A DNA stretch of 64,000 bases from assembly GCA_944989445.1 (NCBI GenBank), contig CALYLW010000333.1, forward strand, positions 243,347 to 307,346, written 5' to 3'. Within the stretch, counting starts at the first letter, position 1; each line of letters starts with the position of its first letter. Below the pieces are notes generated by a model. That model was not told the DNA's origin and ran no database searches. It was given only the letters and a program-made list of their open reading frames with translations. This document shows, in pieces, positions 45,601 to 57,682 of the stretch. The translations under genes were made by a program, and so were the position numbers. This DNA comes from Ampullaceana balthica (lineage: Eukaryota > Mollusca > Gastropoda > Lymnaeidae).

Positions 45601-45639
45601 TATTTCAATAAGCTTCTCCTGTATTAGTATGGATTCCTC

Positions 45640-47588
45640 TGTGTTTGGGATCTGAGTCCGGAAACATCCAAATGAGAAGTGTCTTCCATTCTATGGTTCA
45701 GGTCTGCATAAAAAGCCGGTAAATGTTGACAGTAAACAATCAAATCTTTATCACTATTTGGAATTTCTAAAGATTTTGAAACTGAGAAAATTCTCCTCTT
45801 CCCATTTTTGTTTGTTCAGACAGAGGTTTGCAACAATTGCAGACATTACGCTTTTAGTTTTTGATTAATTTAAATTGGTCAATTTGTAATTTCAAATGAG
45901 TTTTGTTAAATTTGGAAAATGAGTCAGTCATAATGAATAATTGAGATAATTATGTCGCAAATAATTGTCTTTGCTTTCCAGGAATTCGAACACTGAATCA
46001 AATAGATCATAAGATCGATTTAAACAAGCATATTTAAATAACCAATGTACATCTGTGTTAATTATTAAACGAATGAAATCCACATCATTTTGCAAACAAA
46101 TTTTAACAATAATCTCATACTAAAGGCATCCCTTTGATTTTATTAACTGTTCTAATGACATACACTCTTGTCTAGTGATCCATGCAAACGTTCACTAAGA
46201 TTATTTGCGACTAAATGACATCAAGGAATAACACAATGCATTGAAAATATATTCAGTTTGGCTTTTATTAAGTATGCTAGAAAGCCTCGGTATCTTCCTA
46301 CCATTTCCGGAGCTCTTTGAGTAGCAACAGAAATGAGATTATTCAAAGGTATAGCTTTTACATCGAAAAATCCTTTTAGTTCAGCAAATATTGTTTCACC
46401 TTTCATATTTGTTTCCAAGCAAATGACAACTCTTCGTAAAGTTTTTCTTTTTTTAACAAATCTTATGTAAGCTAAAAGTAAATCTTCGTTTACTAGTAAA
46501 GTAGACTCCTAAGGTTGTATGGAAAATGTAGATGTTTTTTTACAATAAAAAAACGAATTTTCAACACACTGAGCCATTTCTTCGGTCCTTCTTTGTACTG
46601 CATTATTACTCAGTTTTGCAATTTTGAAAGCTGGGTTGTGCAACACTGTGCATATTACCTAAATCAATTCGGCTAAAATAAGTTCTTCATCAATAGTGTA
46701 CAGATTTTGGGACTATGCAATCAATATAGAAATGTATTAATGTTATTAGAAGCTCGCATGCAATCTTCATATCGCTTAGATGTTGCCCTAATAAGTTTTT
46801 GCAATCTCAACCATATTATATCAGTGATGATGTCTTCAAATAGGTTTTCTTTGATAGTTTGAAGAAACGTTAAATCCTTGTCTTTTTTGTCACTAAGGAT
46901 TTTTATTAAATGTCCCTTAAGCTTGGAAGGTTTCATTGAGTCATCTGATTTTATCACATTCATGACACACATGTAAAATATACTATTTCATATTGATACA
47001 AAACCATACCTCAAATATTCATCACTGTATTGTATGCATATTAACTTCGGCTCACTAATACTCTTATATATTGTAACAAACCACTGTTGATAATTATTAA
47101 GGTTTTTTATGTAATACTGTAGTAAATCGCTCTTGAAAAAAAAATTGATTTAAAATTATAAATATAACTTCTCAACTCATGAAAAATACCTAGCCTTGGA
47201 ACTTCGTTGATTCACGTTAACAAAATAGTATTTTCTGACCAATTTTAGGACTTTTGAGATTCTTACGCATCAAACTTTCAACAAACCAAATATTTTGATT
47301 GGTTATACCTGTGACAATTATCAAAGCTCTACTTCGATTTCTAGGCTAAACAACATTGTGTTCCATGACTTATAACACCTAAGATTGTTATTTAATCAGT
47401 GGAAAAAGCATTCACATACTATTGTATTTAATATTATTTATTTTAAATTCCATGAAAATTAATAACAATATATTTTTATTTAGCATTGCGTGGACCCCCC
47501 GACGTTGTTAACGGACACCGAAATCAATTTTAATTTTCCACGGACCAGGGACCCCGGGGGTGCGTAGGAAACACTTTGGGAACCACTG
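45640..47588 (-). pseudogene. hAT transposase relic, third ZBED5/SCAND3-like copy
   Basis: 46721-46972 encodes the N-terminal BED-adjacent block (MKPSKLKGHLIKILSDKK, DLTFLQTIKENLF); 46221-46418 encodes ATQRAPEMVGRYRGFLAYL and FSMHCVIP, the metal-binding catalytic block region; 45640-45790 gives a short C-terminal remnant (HRMEDTSHLDVSGLR). The terminal repeat, minus-strand CAGTGGTTCCCAAAGTG, ends at 47588. Heavily decayed and more distant from the other two copies than they are from each other. Confidence 0.75.
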
Positions 47589-47721
47589 ATTTAAACCATA
47601 ACATGAGCTACTACATTCCTAATTTGTATCATATTGTCTTCAAATACATATTTCCTCAAGATTGACTTACATGTAAAGACTTACAGTTCTTTGAGAATTT
47701 GAAAAGAAGTAAAGAGATTAG

Positions 47722-49335
47722 GGACCGTCCATGAATGACGTCACGCACATGGGGGGGGGGAAGTGGGGTCAAGCATTTGTGACGATGTGTGACGATTGGG
47801 AGGGGGGGGGGTAAAACAATGTGACGTCACATCAAAAATCGCGCAACTTTAAATAAAATTTCCCCTTAACTACCGTATATACTCGTTCTATAGCCCTTTC
47901 GTTCATAAGCCGACACACACACACACACTTTTGGAAGAGAAAGGTATTAAAAGTGTATAACTCGCTCGCAAGCCGACCCCACAAAAAATAATAGACAGCT
48001 TAAAGAAAATGGAAAACTTTTTTTTTAAACTACAAGCTTAATCGGTCATTATGATTGTTTACTTTGTACTACCTATCTTTGTCTTTGTACTCTTTGTTAG
48101 GCAAGAGTTACCGTATTTTAAAAAAAATTATTTGGTAAACAGTGACGAAAGCGCGTACATTAAAAACGTTGTTAAAAACAAAATTTGTAAAAAGAATTTA
48201 TTAAAACGTTCACAAAAATAAATAAAATGATTAAACAATGTAAGTGCAGACTTGTGATAACATATTATAGCTTCTGGTAGAGCAGTCGAATCTTGTAGAA
48301 TGTAGAAAAGGACCTTGATGATATACAATAACAACATCGATGCGATATTCATTAATATTCAATATTATATCCATGCAGAAATACGTTAATGACCCGCTCG
48401 TAAGCCTACCCCCAACTTTTTCCCCTTAGATTTTGTCCAAAAAAGGTCGATTTGCGAACGACAATATACGGTAATTCATTGCTTGCAATTTATTTAATGA
48501 CGTTTTAAATAGCTCAATGCGTCTTACGATGTTTACGGCTCGCGAAAATTGATCAAATAAAAAAATTTCGTTTGAAATATTCCCTGTGATATACTTTTAA
48601 CACTTAAATGCTCGAGGAGTGTCTGTCAAAAGGGAAATAAAATAAAAATTCTGACAAACTACAACGTATTTTCATACAACTTTTTCCTCGGAACTTGAAA
48701 CAAAAATTATAAAACATAGAAAATAATCAGGTTCTTTGAATGAATCAATGACAGGAAGATGACGATTCTTTTAAATACGCCGACATTATTTAGACGAGAA
48801 GAAGTATTTTAAAAATTTGATTTTTTTTAAAATCAACCCCCCCCCTCTTATTCCTTCCTTCAATCCGATCACGATCATGGTTAAAAAGAGCCTAGTCTAA
48901 ATATTTTAAAGTGAATATTTTAGTTGTTCAAAGATATCTACTGTAATAACGTAAAAATAAATGAAAGTTTTATTGTATTTTATTTTGTTTAAAACTGGAG
49001 AAAACAAAGTGTCGAAAATAATTTGGGCTTTATTTAAATTTTAAAAGTTAATGGTTTGGTTTTTTAATGGTTGTTGATGGAAAAACTGTTACCATGCCCC
49101 CTACAAACACATGACTTGCTGAAAATTCTTTGGCTCCGGCCGGATTTCACTTCATAAATCTGTTCGAATCGGGCTCCCACCGGATTTTAAAAATTTGAAT
49201 CCGGTACACCCTTGGTTACGATATTAAATAGATTGCAGACTTACCCTATATACATAATTAAATGTCAAAATAAATATTAGAAACATACTTATTTTCAATA
49301 ACAAAATACGACTTTTAAGGGGGGGGGGTCAAAGC
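47722..49335. mobile_element. GTGACGTCA-rich element, third copy, right end lost
   Basis: The left end GGGACCGTCCATGAATGACG with following G runs and GTGACGTCACATCAAAAATC parallels 29138-29300. The right side near 49320 keeps only the G run and GTCAAAGCTTTGTGACATAA. A TA-type MITE is nested at 47871-48473. The interior 48480-49320 has no gene. Confidence 0.6.
47871..48473. mobile_element. Nested MITE with TA target site
   Basis: TACCGTATATACTCG at the left and CGACAATATACGGTA at the right form inverted ends with TA on both sides, as in Tc1/mariner-type MITEs. The flanks CCCTTAAC and ATTCATTGCTTGCAATTT join to match the uninterrupted sequence at about 29268-29290, which is a natural empty site. 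Confidence 0.82.
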
Positions 49336-49339
49336 TTTG

Positions 49340-50030
49340 TGACATAATATTAGAGTAGGGAAAATTGGTCTTCAAATCAACATAACCAAAACAAAAGTCA
49401 TGGACCTCACCAACCAACCCAATGATATTACACTTAATGACCAAACCATAGAGAAAGTGTACCAACTTCAGTTACTTAGGAAGCAAAATGTCATATGATG
49501 GAGATGCAACATCAGAGATAATGACTAGAATTGCGTTGTCGTCAAGTGCTTTTAACAAACTTACAAATATTTGGAGATCAAAGACACTTGGCAAAAATAT
49601 AAAACTTAGGCTATTCAACTCTTGCGTAATCCCTGTACTAACATATGGATGAGGAAGCTGGAAAACCACTCAAGCTATAGAAAAGAAATTAGTTGCCTTC
49701 GAAAAGAAATGCCTCCAAAAATTTTGAATATAAAATGGAGTGATTTTAAATCAAATGAAGCAATAAGAGAAGAAACCAAACAAGAATATGTGTCACCTTT
49801 TATAAGGAGATTACGTTGGAATTATATCGGTCATGTTTATTGAATGGACGAGAGAAGACTACCTCGTCAGGCCTTCATATGGACACCAAAAGGCAAAAGA
49901 AAACAAGGAAGACCAAAGGAAACCATACGTAGAACAATTAAAAGAGAAAGCTCAACCATGGGTCTAAGAAATAATCATGACCTAATACAATTGGCGAAAA
50001 AAAAATTAATATTTAATTATATTTAAATAT
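49340..50030 (+). pseudogene. Non-LTR retrotransposon 3' end (second family)
   Basis: Plus-strand frames with changes give KIGLQINITKTKVMDL, SSAFNK-type region, LENHSSYRKEISCLRKEMP, then FIRRLRWNYIGHVY, MDERRLPRQAFIWTPKGKRK and GRPKETIRRTIKRESSTMG, ending in an A run. This is the C-terminal part of a LINE reverse transcriptase without the zinc finger seen in 24100-24905. It is 5'-truncated at the damaged MITE end. Confidence 0.85.
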
Positions 50031-50529
50031 ATTTCATTTAAACCATTATAATAATTTTAATTATGTTGGTGGCCTTTGCGAGGCTTCTTATCATACAAAT
50101 TTCAATATGATTTTACAGTCTTTCTTTTAAAAAGAAAAATCTTACTATCCCCATCCCACTGTCGAGGGAGTAAAGTGGGGGAGGGGAGGGAAGGTTTCTC
50201 CTCTCACGGACTTGTGTCGGTATGTCAAAGCAAGTTGGCTCCTTTTATATGAAACATAAGACACCACTTCTCTTTCCTGTCAAGCATTCTAGCCGCTATG
50301 GCTGACCCCCCCCCCTTCTCAATATCAACGTTGTGCTTGATTACTCTGCGCCTATTACGCCAGTTTCCCTAACTCGAAAACTGAAATAAATAAAGAGCAA
50401 TTTATAATTGAAATAAAATGCTTTAAAGAACAAATATTTAACTATTGCAAAACAAAAAACTCGATGACTTTTTCATTTAGATCTTTTAAATGTTTTCCCT
50501 ACATGGGAATTGTAAAAATCGTACCCAAA
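50031..50529. other. No gene seen
   Basis: AT-rich DNA between a LINE tail and a hAT end. Confidence 0.55.
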
Positions 50530-51199
50530 TATCGAACTAGCTTTGAAAACATTTCTTACACTGCCAATCACAGTAGCCACTGATAAAAGGAGTTTCAGCA
50601 AACTAAAATTATCAAAATTTAGTGAGATCGACTTCAGGTCAACAACGCACATCTTTTCTAGCCCTTCTTTCCATCGAAAGTGAACTTAGCTGTCAAATAA
50701 ACTTCGATGAAATAATCACTAATTTTGCAAACATTAAAGCAAGAAAAGTTAAGCTTTGAACCTTTAATATAGAACACAGGAGTTGATCGGTGGAGTGTTA
50801 CTTAAATTTACTTTTTTTAATTGTCAGGTTTCTTTCGTTATGTATGAGATAATGAGTATGACACATTGATACGATTGGTTTTATTTATAATACTCGTTAC
50901 TTCAAGTTTTGCTGTAGTCTTTATTAACAAAACAATATCCAGTTTTATCAACAAATTTATTTGGTATTATTTAGTAAATAATAAACTGCAAATTAGTATA
51001 GTTCCTGTCTTATGCATTTTTTATATTCACGTTGTATGACTGTCACTGTCAGACTAAGTAATTATTTTAATAAATAAAATAAGAGAAATTCAATTATTTT
51101 TTCTAAAAATTTAAAAAATCGCAAATCTGACACTTGTCAATTTTTCAAGGGCGCCTAAAAAAATTAACCAAGGGCGCCAAAAACCTAGTTACGCCTCTG
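50530..51199 (+). pseudogene. hAT C-terminus and terminal repeat (ZMYM1-like)
   Basis: Plus-strand frames with shifts near 50630 and 50660 give KTFLTLPITVATDKRSFSKL and LLSIESELSCQINFDEI...ARKVKL, the hAT dimerisation end, stopping at about 50758. The terminal repeat CCTAGTTACGCCTCTG ends at 51199, so the right end of the element is preserved while the rest upstream is not recognisable. Confidence 0.75.
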
Positions 51200-51276
51200 C
51201 CGTCATACCTAAGTCCTTGACAAAGATCAAAGGCTACTAGATAACCATCGTCTCATTAGGCTTAATGTAAACTTCA

Positions 51277-52426
51277 GACGGTAATCATCGTCTTCTAATG
51301 TAGCTAATAGGTCATGGTTATCATCGTCTTCAAATATAGCTAATAGGTCATGGTTATCATCGTCTTCAAATATAGCTAATAGGTCATGGTTATCATCGTC
51401 TTCTAATATAGCTAATACGTCATGGTTATAATCGTCTTCTAATATAACTAATACGTCATGGTTATCATCGTCTTCTAATATAGCTAATATGTCATGGTTA
51501 GCATCGTCTTCTAATATAGCTAATATGTCATGGTTATCATCGTCTTCTAATATAGCTAATATGTCATGGTTATCATCGTCTTCTGATATAGCTAATATGT
51601 CATGGTTATCATCGTCTTATAATATAGCTAGTGTTTCATGGCTGTCAGCGTCTTTTAATGTAGCTAATATGTCATGGTTATCATCGTCTTGTAATATAGC
51701 TAATATGTCATGGTCATCATCGTCTTCTAATTTAGCTAATATGTCATGTTTATCATCGTCTCCTAATATAGCTAATATGTCATGGTTATCATAGTCTTCT
51801 AATATAGCTAATATGTCATGGTTATCATCGTCTTCTAATATAGCTAATATGTCATGGTTATCATCGTCTTCTAATATAGCTAATATGTCACGGTTATCAT
51901 CGTCTTCTAATATAGCTAATACGTCATGGTTATAATCGTCTTCTAATATAGCTAATACGTCATGGTTATCATCGTCTTCTAATATAGCTAATATGTCATG
52001 GTTATCATCGTCTTCTAATATAGCTAATATGTCATAGTTATCATCGTCTTCTAATATAGCTAATATGTCATGGTTATCATCGTCTTCTAATATAGCTAAT
52101 ATGTCATGGTTATCATCGTCTTCTAACATAGCTAATACGCCATACTAATCATCGTCTTCTAACATAGCTAATATGCCATAGTAATCATCGTCTTCTAATA
52201 TAGCTAATATGTCATGGTTATCATCGTCTTCTAATATAGCTAATATGTCATGGTTATCATCGTCTTCTAATATAGCTAATATGTCATGGTTATCATCGTC
52301 TTCTAATATAGCTAATACGTCATGGTTATAATCGTCTTCTAATATAGCTAATATGTCATGGTTATCATCGTCTTCTAATATAGCTAATATGTCATGGTTA
52401 TCATCGTCTTCTAATATAGCTAATAT
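51277..52426. repeat. 36-bp minisatellite, left block, about 32 copies
   Basis: Unit ATGTCATGGTTATCATCGTC then TTCTAATATAGCTAAT. Because 36 is a multiple of three, frames stay open on both strands (ILEDDDNHDILA minus; MSWLSSSSNIAN plus). The array continues at 57048 after the retrotransposon. Confidence 0.97.
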
Positions 52427-52626
52427 TGTGGTGTACTGAATGGTTTCAGTATTTCTTCGTTAATTATGGTCATGGTCAAACATGGAAGACAATTAGAATA
52501 CAATCATAAGCAAGTCGTTGAATTTCACATTGAACGCCATATTTATTATTTACATTATTTGCCGGAAGTGATCCCGTTATTTTACATAGTTATTTACGGT
52601 GTTCATATTCCGTAATACTCATTACA
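52427..52626 (-). repeat. 3' LTR of the gypsy element
   Basis: Begins TGTGGTGTACTGAATGG and ends ACTCATTACA on the plus strand. 200 bp. Confidence 0.92.
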
Positions 52627-52689
52627 CTACGCCATCTCCCCTCCAAAAGAAATGTACAATATGTATATTCAACTCAAACACATACACAC

Positions 52690-54084
52690 TTAAAGTTCAC
52701 TTATTAGTCTTTTAGTGGGCTTAGATTGTCTCTTCGATCTACTTAAAACATTTTCAGAAGTATCTGTCGCTTCTGATGTAGTTTGAGTTGTTGGTTCCTT
52801 GACTGCTGAGGTGTCAAGAACAGATGAAGTCGGCACGCTATCTTTACTTGTAGAGGCTGGTTCTGCGACCTGAAGAGGAGGGAACCATTTCTGTATTTCT
52901 TCCCTTTCAATGGTTGGAAGGATGTGTGCCGATGATGATCTTATCTGATCTACATGTCTGCGACATGTTATCCCTGGATATGTTTCAACAATGTAGGAGA
53001 GCGGACCAGATCTCTCTGCAATTGTTCCACTGATCCATTTGTCTAGATTCCTGTAGTCCCTTATGAGGACGGTTTGTCCTGGACAGAATTCACGGAATTG
53101 TCCTTTGTGGAATCTATGTTGCTTAGGTTGTTGCTTAAGTACTATTTCGTCAACACTTGGTTTGACCATTGAAGTTCTGGTGCGAAGTTGTCTACCAAAC
53201 ATCAATTTTGCAGGTGATTCGCCCGTTGTGTTGTGCTGGGCATTACGATATGCAAGTAGGAATCTTGCTAGTTTTGTGACAATACTTCCAGAGTCACTTG
53301 CAGAAGCTTTCATTGCATGTTTGAAGGTTTCAAACAATATTTCAGCAAGTCCAATTGTGGAAGGTTAATATGGTGATCTGGTAATATGTTTAATACCATT
53401 GTTAGTGACAAATCTGTTGAATTGTTCAGATACAAATTTTGGTCCATTGTCACTTACAATTTGATTGGGTAGTCCAAACCTTGCATAAATTGTTCTAAGT
53501 ATATCGATCGTTGTAGATGATGTGGTAGAACTTGTCGGTATTATTTCAGCCCATTTAGTGTGTGCATCTATCACCACTAAACACATAGTCTTGAGAAATG
53601 GTCCTGCATAATCCACAAGCACTCTTTGCCATGGTTTGTGAGGCTATTCCCACGGATGAAGTGTGGATTGTGCTGGATTTGATAATTGTTTTGAACAACC
53701 TGAACATTTCTTTGTGATTCCTTCTATGTCTTTGTCCATATTAGGCCACCACATGGTTTGTCTTGCAGTAGATTTTATTTTCACTATTCCAAGATGTCCG
53801 TCATGGAGTAGATTTAATGCTTGGGTTTGTAGTTTCTTAGGAATAACTACTCTGTTTCCCCAGATTATGCTCCCTTGTTGCATTGATAATTTATGCTTTC
53901 TTGTTTGGAATGAGATTAATCCGACAGTATTAGTATTAGCATTTTCTGGACAAGAAGATTCATTTATGTATCTAGAGATCTGAGATGATATTGTGTCTCT
54001 AGCTGTCTCTTTCCTGATACGTGTAGCACTTATTGGAGCGTAGTCAAGGATTTCTGTGTAGTAAAGATCATCAATGTCTATCAT
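52690..54084 (-). pseudogene. Gypsy integrase region
   Basis: 53644-54084 holds the HHCC zinc-binding domain (LLHDGHLGIVKIKSTARQ, CSGCSKQLSNPAQS); 53365-53622 the catalytic core (DYAGPFLKTMCLVVIDAHTK, DNGPKFVSEQFNRF); 52690-53337 the core end and C-terminal domain (LLAYRNAQHNTTGESPAKLM, the chromatin-side GPLSYIVETYPG block). Stops at 53643 and 53364 and possibly others separate the pieces. The group is K02A2.6-like. Confidence 0.9.
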
Positions 54085-54165
54085 TTCCTTAACTGTGTCT
54101 GCTAATGGTAATCTTGATAGACAATCAGCGTTACTATGTTTCTCTGTTGATCTATACTCAATTGT

Positions 54166-54510
54166 TTAATCTAATCCAGATAGGAATACAGCATAACGTT
54201 GCAGTCTTGAAGCTATCATTTGTGGAATTCCTTTCGCTGGTCCGAATATAAACTGCAAAGGCTTATGATCAGTTACCAGAGTGAATTTCCTAGAACATAC
54301 ATATGAAAAGAATTTCTTTACTGCATAAATGATTGCCAAGGATTCTTTATCAATTTGAGAGTAGCTCTTTTCAGCCTTGTTTAAGGATCTTGATGCATAA
54401 GCTATGGGCCTTTCCTTTCCTTCATCTGTAATATGTGATAAGACTGCTCCAAGTCCATATGGGCTTGCATCACACGCAAGTCTCAATGGTAATTTAGGGT
54501 CATAGCGCAT
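54166..54510 (-). pseudogene. Gypsy RNase H
   Basis: LACDASPYGLGAVLSH, IDKESLAIIYAVKKFF and VTDHKPLQFIF carry the expected D, E and D catalytic positions. The frame is open here but is cut off from RT by several stops (54510-54810) and from integrase by a stop near 54165. Confidence 0.9.
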
Positions 54511-54811
54511 TAAAACTTTTTTCAGATGCTATGAGTTCTTTAGCCTTTAGAAATGCTTTCTCTTATTTACTTTTGCTTTTCACTGCCATTCTATATTCTT
54601 TTGAAGAAGTTCATTCAGTGGATTTTTAACAGTAGCAATGTTATTTAGAAATGTATGCTAATAATTTAACATTCCAAGAAATGATATTAATCATTGCTTT
54701 ATATTTGTTGGTCTGGGAGCATTTATGATTGCTTCCACTTTGTCAACAGTTTTATGTAGTCCATCTTTATTGATCTTATGGCCACAGAAGAGTATTTCAT
54801 CTTGGAAGAAA

Positions 54812-55405
54812 TTACACTTTTTTTAAATGTGCTCTTAAGCCAAATTTGTCCAATCTATTTAGAACAATGTCAATGTTCTTTAAGTGTGATTCATTGGTTT
54901 CCACTGTGATGATTATATCATCCTGATTACATTGGACATATTCCAATCCTGACAGCACTGTATCCATGATACGTTGAAATATAGCAGGACTTGATGTAAT
55001 TCCAAAAACCAATCTGTTATATTCATAAAGTCCTAGATGGGTGTTAATTGTAGGGAGCTTTTTAGATTCCTCATCTAAATCACACTGTAGATAGGCTTGA
55101 GTGAGATCAATTTTATTGAATTTCTGTCCTCTACCCAGATTTGTGAAAATATCTTCAATTCTTGGAAGTGTATATGATTCTAAAATTAGAGCTGGATTTA
55201 AGGTGGTTTTTTTAATCTCCACATATGCGAACATCACCAGCAGATTTAGTAACTGGAACGATAGGTGTAGCCCATTCACTATTTGTAACCTTGGTGATAA
55301 TTCCTTCCTTCTCCAGTTTCTTTAATTCGGCTTCAAACTTTTCTTTTAAGGAGTATGGTACAGGTCTTGCCTTAATACATTTTGGATTGCATGCATTTTT
55401 CAAAT
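54812..55405 (-). pseudogene. Gypsy reverse transcriptase
   Basis: 55212-55403 has the fingers (LEKEGIITKVTNSEWATPIV, KSAGDVRICGD), and 54812-55279 the palm (FNKIDLTQAYLQCDL, NRLVFGITSSPAIFQRIMD). A frameshift lies near 55215. The catalytic YxDD box reads NQDD, so the conserved tyrosine is lost. Confidence 0.9.
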
Positions 55406-55559
55406 GAAATGACGCTTTAATATCTTTAATTTGTCCAATTCCACCTTGGAATACACTTGAGTGTGTTTTCAGAATTCGGTCGAGTTCTACCTTCTCCTTG
55501 TCACTTGAGACTGAGGTATAGTTAATTTATTAATCCATTCTCTGCCTAGGAGTGGATAT

Positions 55560-56631
55560 GTGCCATTCTTCACAATCACTAAAGTAAGGTATTTAGTGTT
55601 GTTGTTTATGGACATTTTTCTGTTGTTGTTCCTACAGGAGTCATTACCTCTCCTGTGTAGGTTTTCAACTTCATTCTCACTGGACTGGTTACTGGTGCCT
55701 TCTTAAAAATAGAGTGATAGTCTGCTTTTGTCATCACAGATATCGGGCAGCCTGTATCGAGTTCCATTTTTACTTTAATATTATTTATAATGGGGTAAAC
55801 CCATAATTTCTTTGTATGTTCTACGTTGTGAACATTTTAAATCTCAAAAATGGTGTCAGAATCTTCATCTGATTCTTCATTCCATTTAATGTGGTGAATC
55901 TTTTCTCCTATACTTTTAGTACTTGCTTGTTGACTATTTTTACAGATAGCTTTAATGTGTCCTTTCTTTGAACAGCTTCTGCATATGGCGTCCTTGAAAT
56001 AACATTGAGACCTTTGGTGGTTAGTTTTACCACAAGAGTGACAAGGAGGGTATGCTACACTCTTGGATAAATTTCTTTTATTTACGAAAGACACTTGTTG
56101 TTCTTCCTCAGTTGAAACTTTATGTATCGAGATGACATCCTTGGTGGCTTGCTCCATAGCCAAGGCCAATTCAACTGCTTTATCCAGAGATACGTTTCTT
56201 TCTTGTAAAAGCCTTCTCTAAATTGTGTCATCTCTGATGCCCACCACAAACTTGTCCCGTAAAGACTCTTCAAGATTTTCCTTAAAGTTGCAGTATTCAG
56301 ATAACTTTCTAATTTCTGCAAGGAATGTGCTCACTTATTCCCCTTCCTGTTGAATTCTTTTGTATAATTTAAAGCGTTTCACAATCTCCAGAGGAGCTGG
56401 AGACAGGTGGTCTTGAAGAACTTTGCACAATTCTTCATATGATTTTGTGGATGGTAGTTGTGATGTGGTCAAGGACCATAATAAACTTTACATTTTGGGT
56501 CCTATTGATGAGAGTAGAATTGCAGTTTGCTTCACGGGAGCTGTGTCGTTCACCATGAAGTATGCGTCCAGCCTTTCTTTGTAGTTTGAGAATGGCTCGA
56601 GGCTCTCATCAAATTGTTTAAGTTTAGACAT
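55560..56631 (-). pseudogene. Gypsy gag and protease
   Basis: Gag starts at the ATG at 56631 (MSKLKQFDESLEPF) and has in-frame stops near 56490, 56335 and 56220. Its nucleocapsid has two CCHC knuckles (CHSCGKTNHQRSQC and CRSCSKKGHIKAIC, 55960-56050). Downstream the protease active site ELDTGCPISVMTKADYH is read near 55760 before further stops. Confidence 0.85.
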
Positions 56632-56837
56632 TCTTGTATGTATACTTACTTATTATTGTCATCAACGTGACATATAAATATAACAATGACGTCCGCCAAT
56701 CCTAGTCACCAATGCCAATGTCAAACAAGGTGAATGTGGCGTTTTTCTCGTCTTGTCTATTTTACTTATCTTTCTTTATTAATTGTTATCACCGTGACAA
56801 ATGTTTGACATCCCATGACGTTCATCCTCGTCGCCAA

Positions 56838-57042
56838 TGTGGTCTACTGAATGGTTTCAGTATTTGTTCGTTAATTATGGTCATGGTCAAACATGGAAGA
56901 CAATTAGAATACAATCATACGCAAGTCGTTGAAGTTCACATTGAACGCCATATTTATTATTTACATTATTTGCCGGAAGTGACCCCGTTATTTTACATAG
57001 TTATTTACGGTGTTCAAATTCCGTAATACTCAATACATTACA
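56838..57042 (-). repeat. 5' LTR of the gypsy element
   Basis: Begins TGTGGTCTACTGAATGG and ends ACTCAATACATTACA on the plus strand. 205 bp; partner of 52427-52626. Confidence 0.92.
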
Positions 57043-57346
57043 AATATGTCATGGTTATCGTCATTCTTCTAATATAGCTAATATGTCATGGTTATCATCG
57101 TCTTCTAATATAGCTAATATGTCATGGTTATCATCGTCTTCTAATATAGCTAATATGTCATGGTTATCATCGTCTTCTAATATAGCTAATATGTCATGGT
57201 TATCATCGTCTTCTAATATAGCTAATATGTCATGGTTATCATCGTCTTCTAATATAGCTAATATGTCATGGTTATCATCGTCTTCTAATATAGCTAATAT
57301 GTCATGGTTATCATCGTCTTCTAATATAGCTAATTTATCATGCGTA
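57043..57346. repeat. 36-bp minisatellite, right block, about 8 copies
   Basis: Same unit as the left block and almost uniform in sequence, starting with the duplicated AATAT target. Confidence 0.97.
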
Positions 57347-57682
57347 TTCAGGGATCTCAAACATAAAACATAAAATAATCTTGGAACATGCTAGAAATTC
57401 TATATTCATAAAATATGTGTGCATTGAAAAAATGTCACTGCATTAGCCCAGTGTGCCATATATGGCACAGCAAATATAAAATGGTATGCAGCAAAAACAA
57501 TGGATTACAAACATATGAAAGTTTACTATAGCTGTCAAGTTTATTACTTGTTCAACATATACAGTTACCAAAAGAACATATTTATCAAAGAAATTTGCAA
57601 AAAAAAATTTATTTTATTTACCGGAAGCAATCTTTTGGCAGAAAAGAAACCACACTTCTTTTCTGAGTGACATCAGAGCATA
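57347..57682. other. No gene; start of the duplicated block
   Basis: AT-rich. From about 57610 (TTTACCGGAAGC, CACACTTCTTTTCTGAGTGA) it matches 6163 onward upstream of gene A. Confidence 0.65.

Larger units (their letters stand above)
52427..57042 (-). mobile_element. Complete Ty3/gypsy retrotransposon, mutated
   Basis: Two LTRs (52427-52626 and 56838-57042) bracket gag and pol on the minus strand. The target duplication is AATAT at 52422-52426 and 57043-57047. A polypurine tract (minus strand CTTTTGGAGGGGAGATGGCG, about 52631-52650) abuts the 3' LTR, and TGGCGACGAGGATGAACG follows the 5' LTR as the primer site. By eye the LTRs differ at six positions plus one 5-base indel. Gene order is gag, protease, RT, RNase H, integrase. 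Confidence 0.92.

Noticed and set aside
51617..52129. 170-residue acidic repeat protein (ILEDDDNHDILA)n on the minus strand
   Set aside because: The 36-bp unit keeps frames open on both strands and there is no flanking unique coding sequence, promoter or start; it is a by-product of the minisatellite.
51277..52426. CRISPR-like regular repeat arrays (also 5262-5862 and 57683-58697)
   Set aside because: No unique spacers; units are directly adjacent tandem copies in a eukaryotic genome.
53663..53983. Plus-strand frame of 106 residues
   Set aside because: Antisense shadow of the gypsy integrase zinc-binding region.
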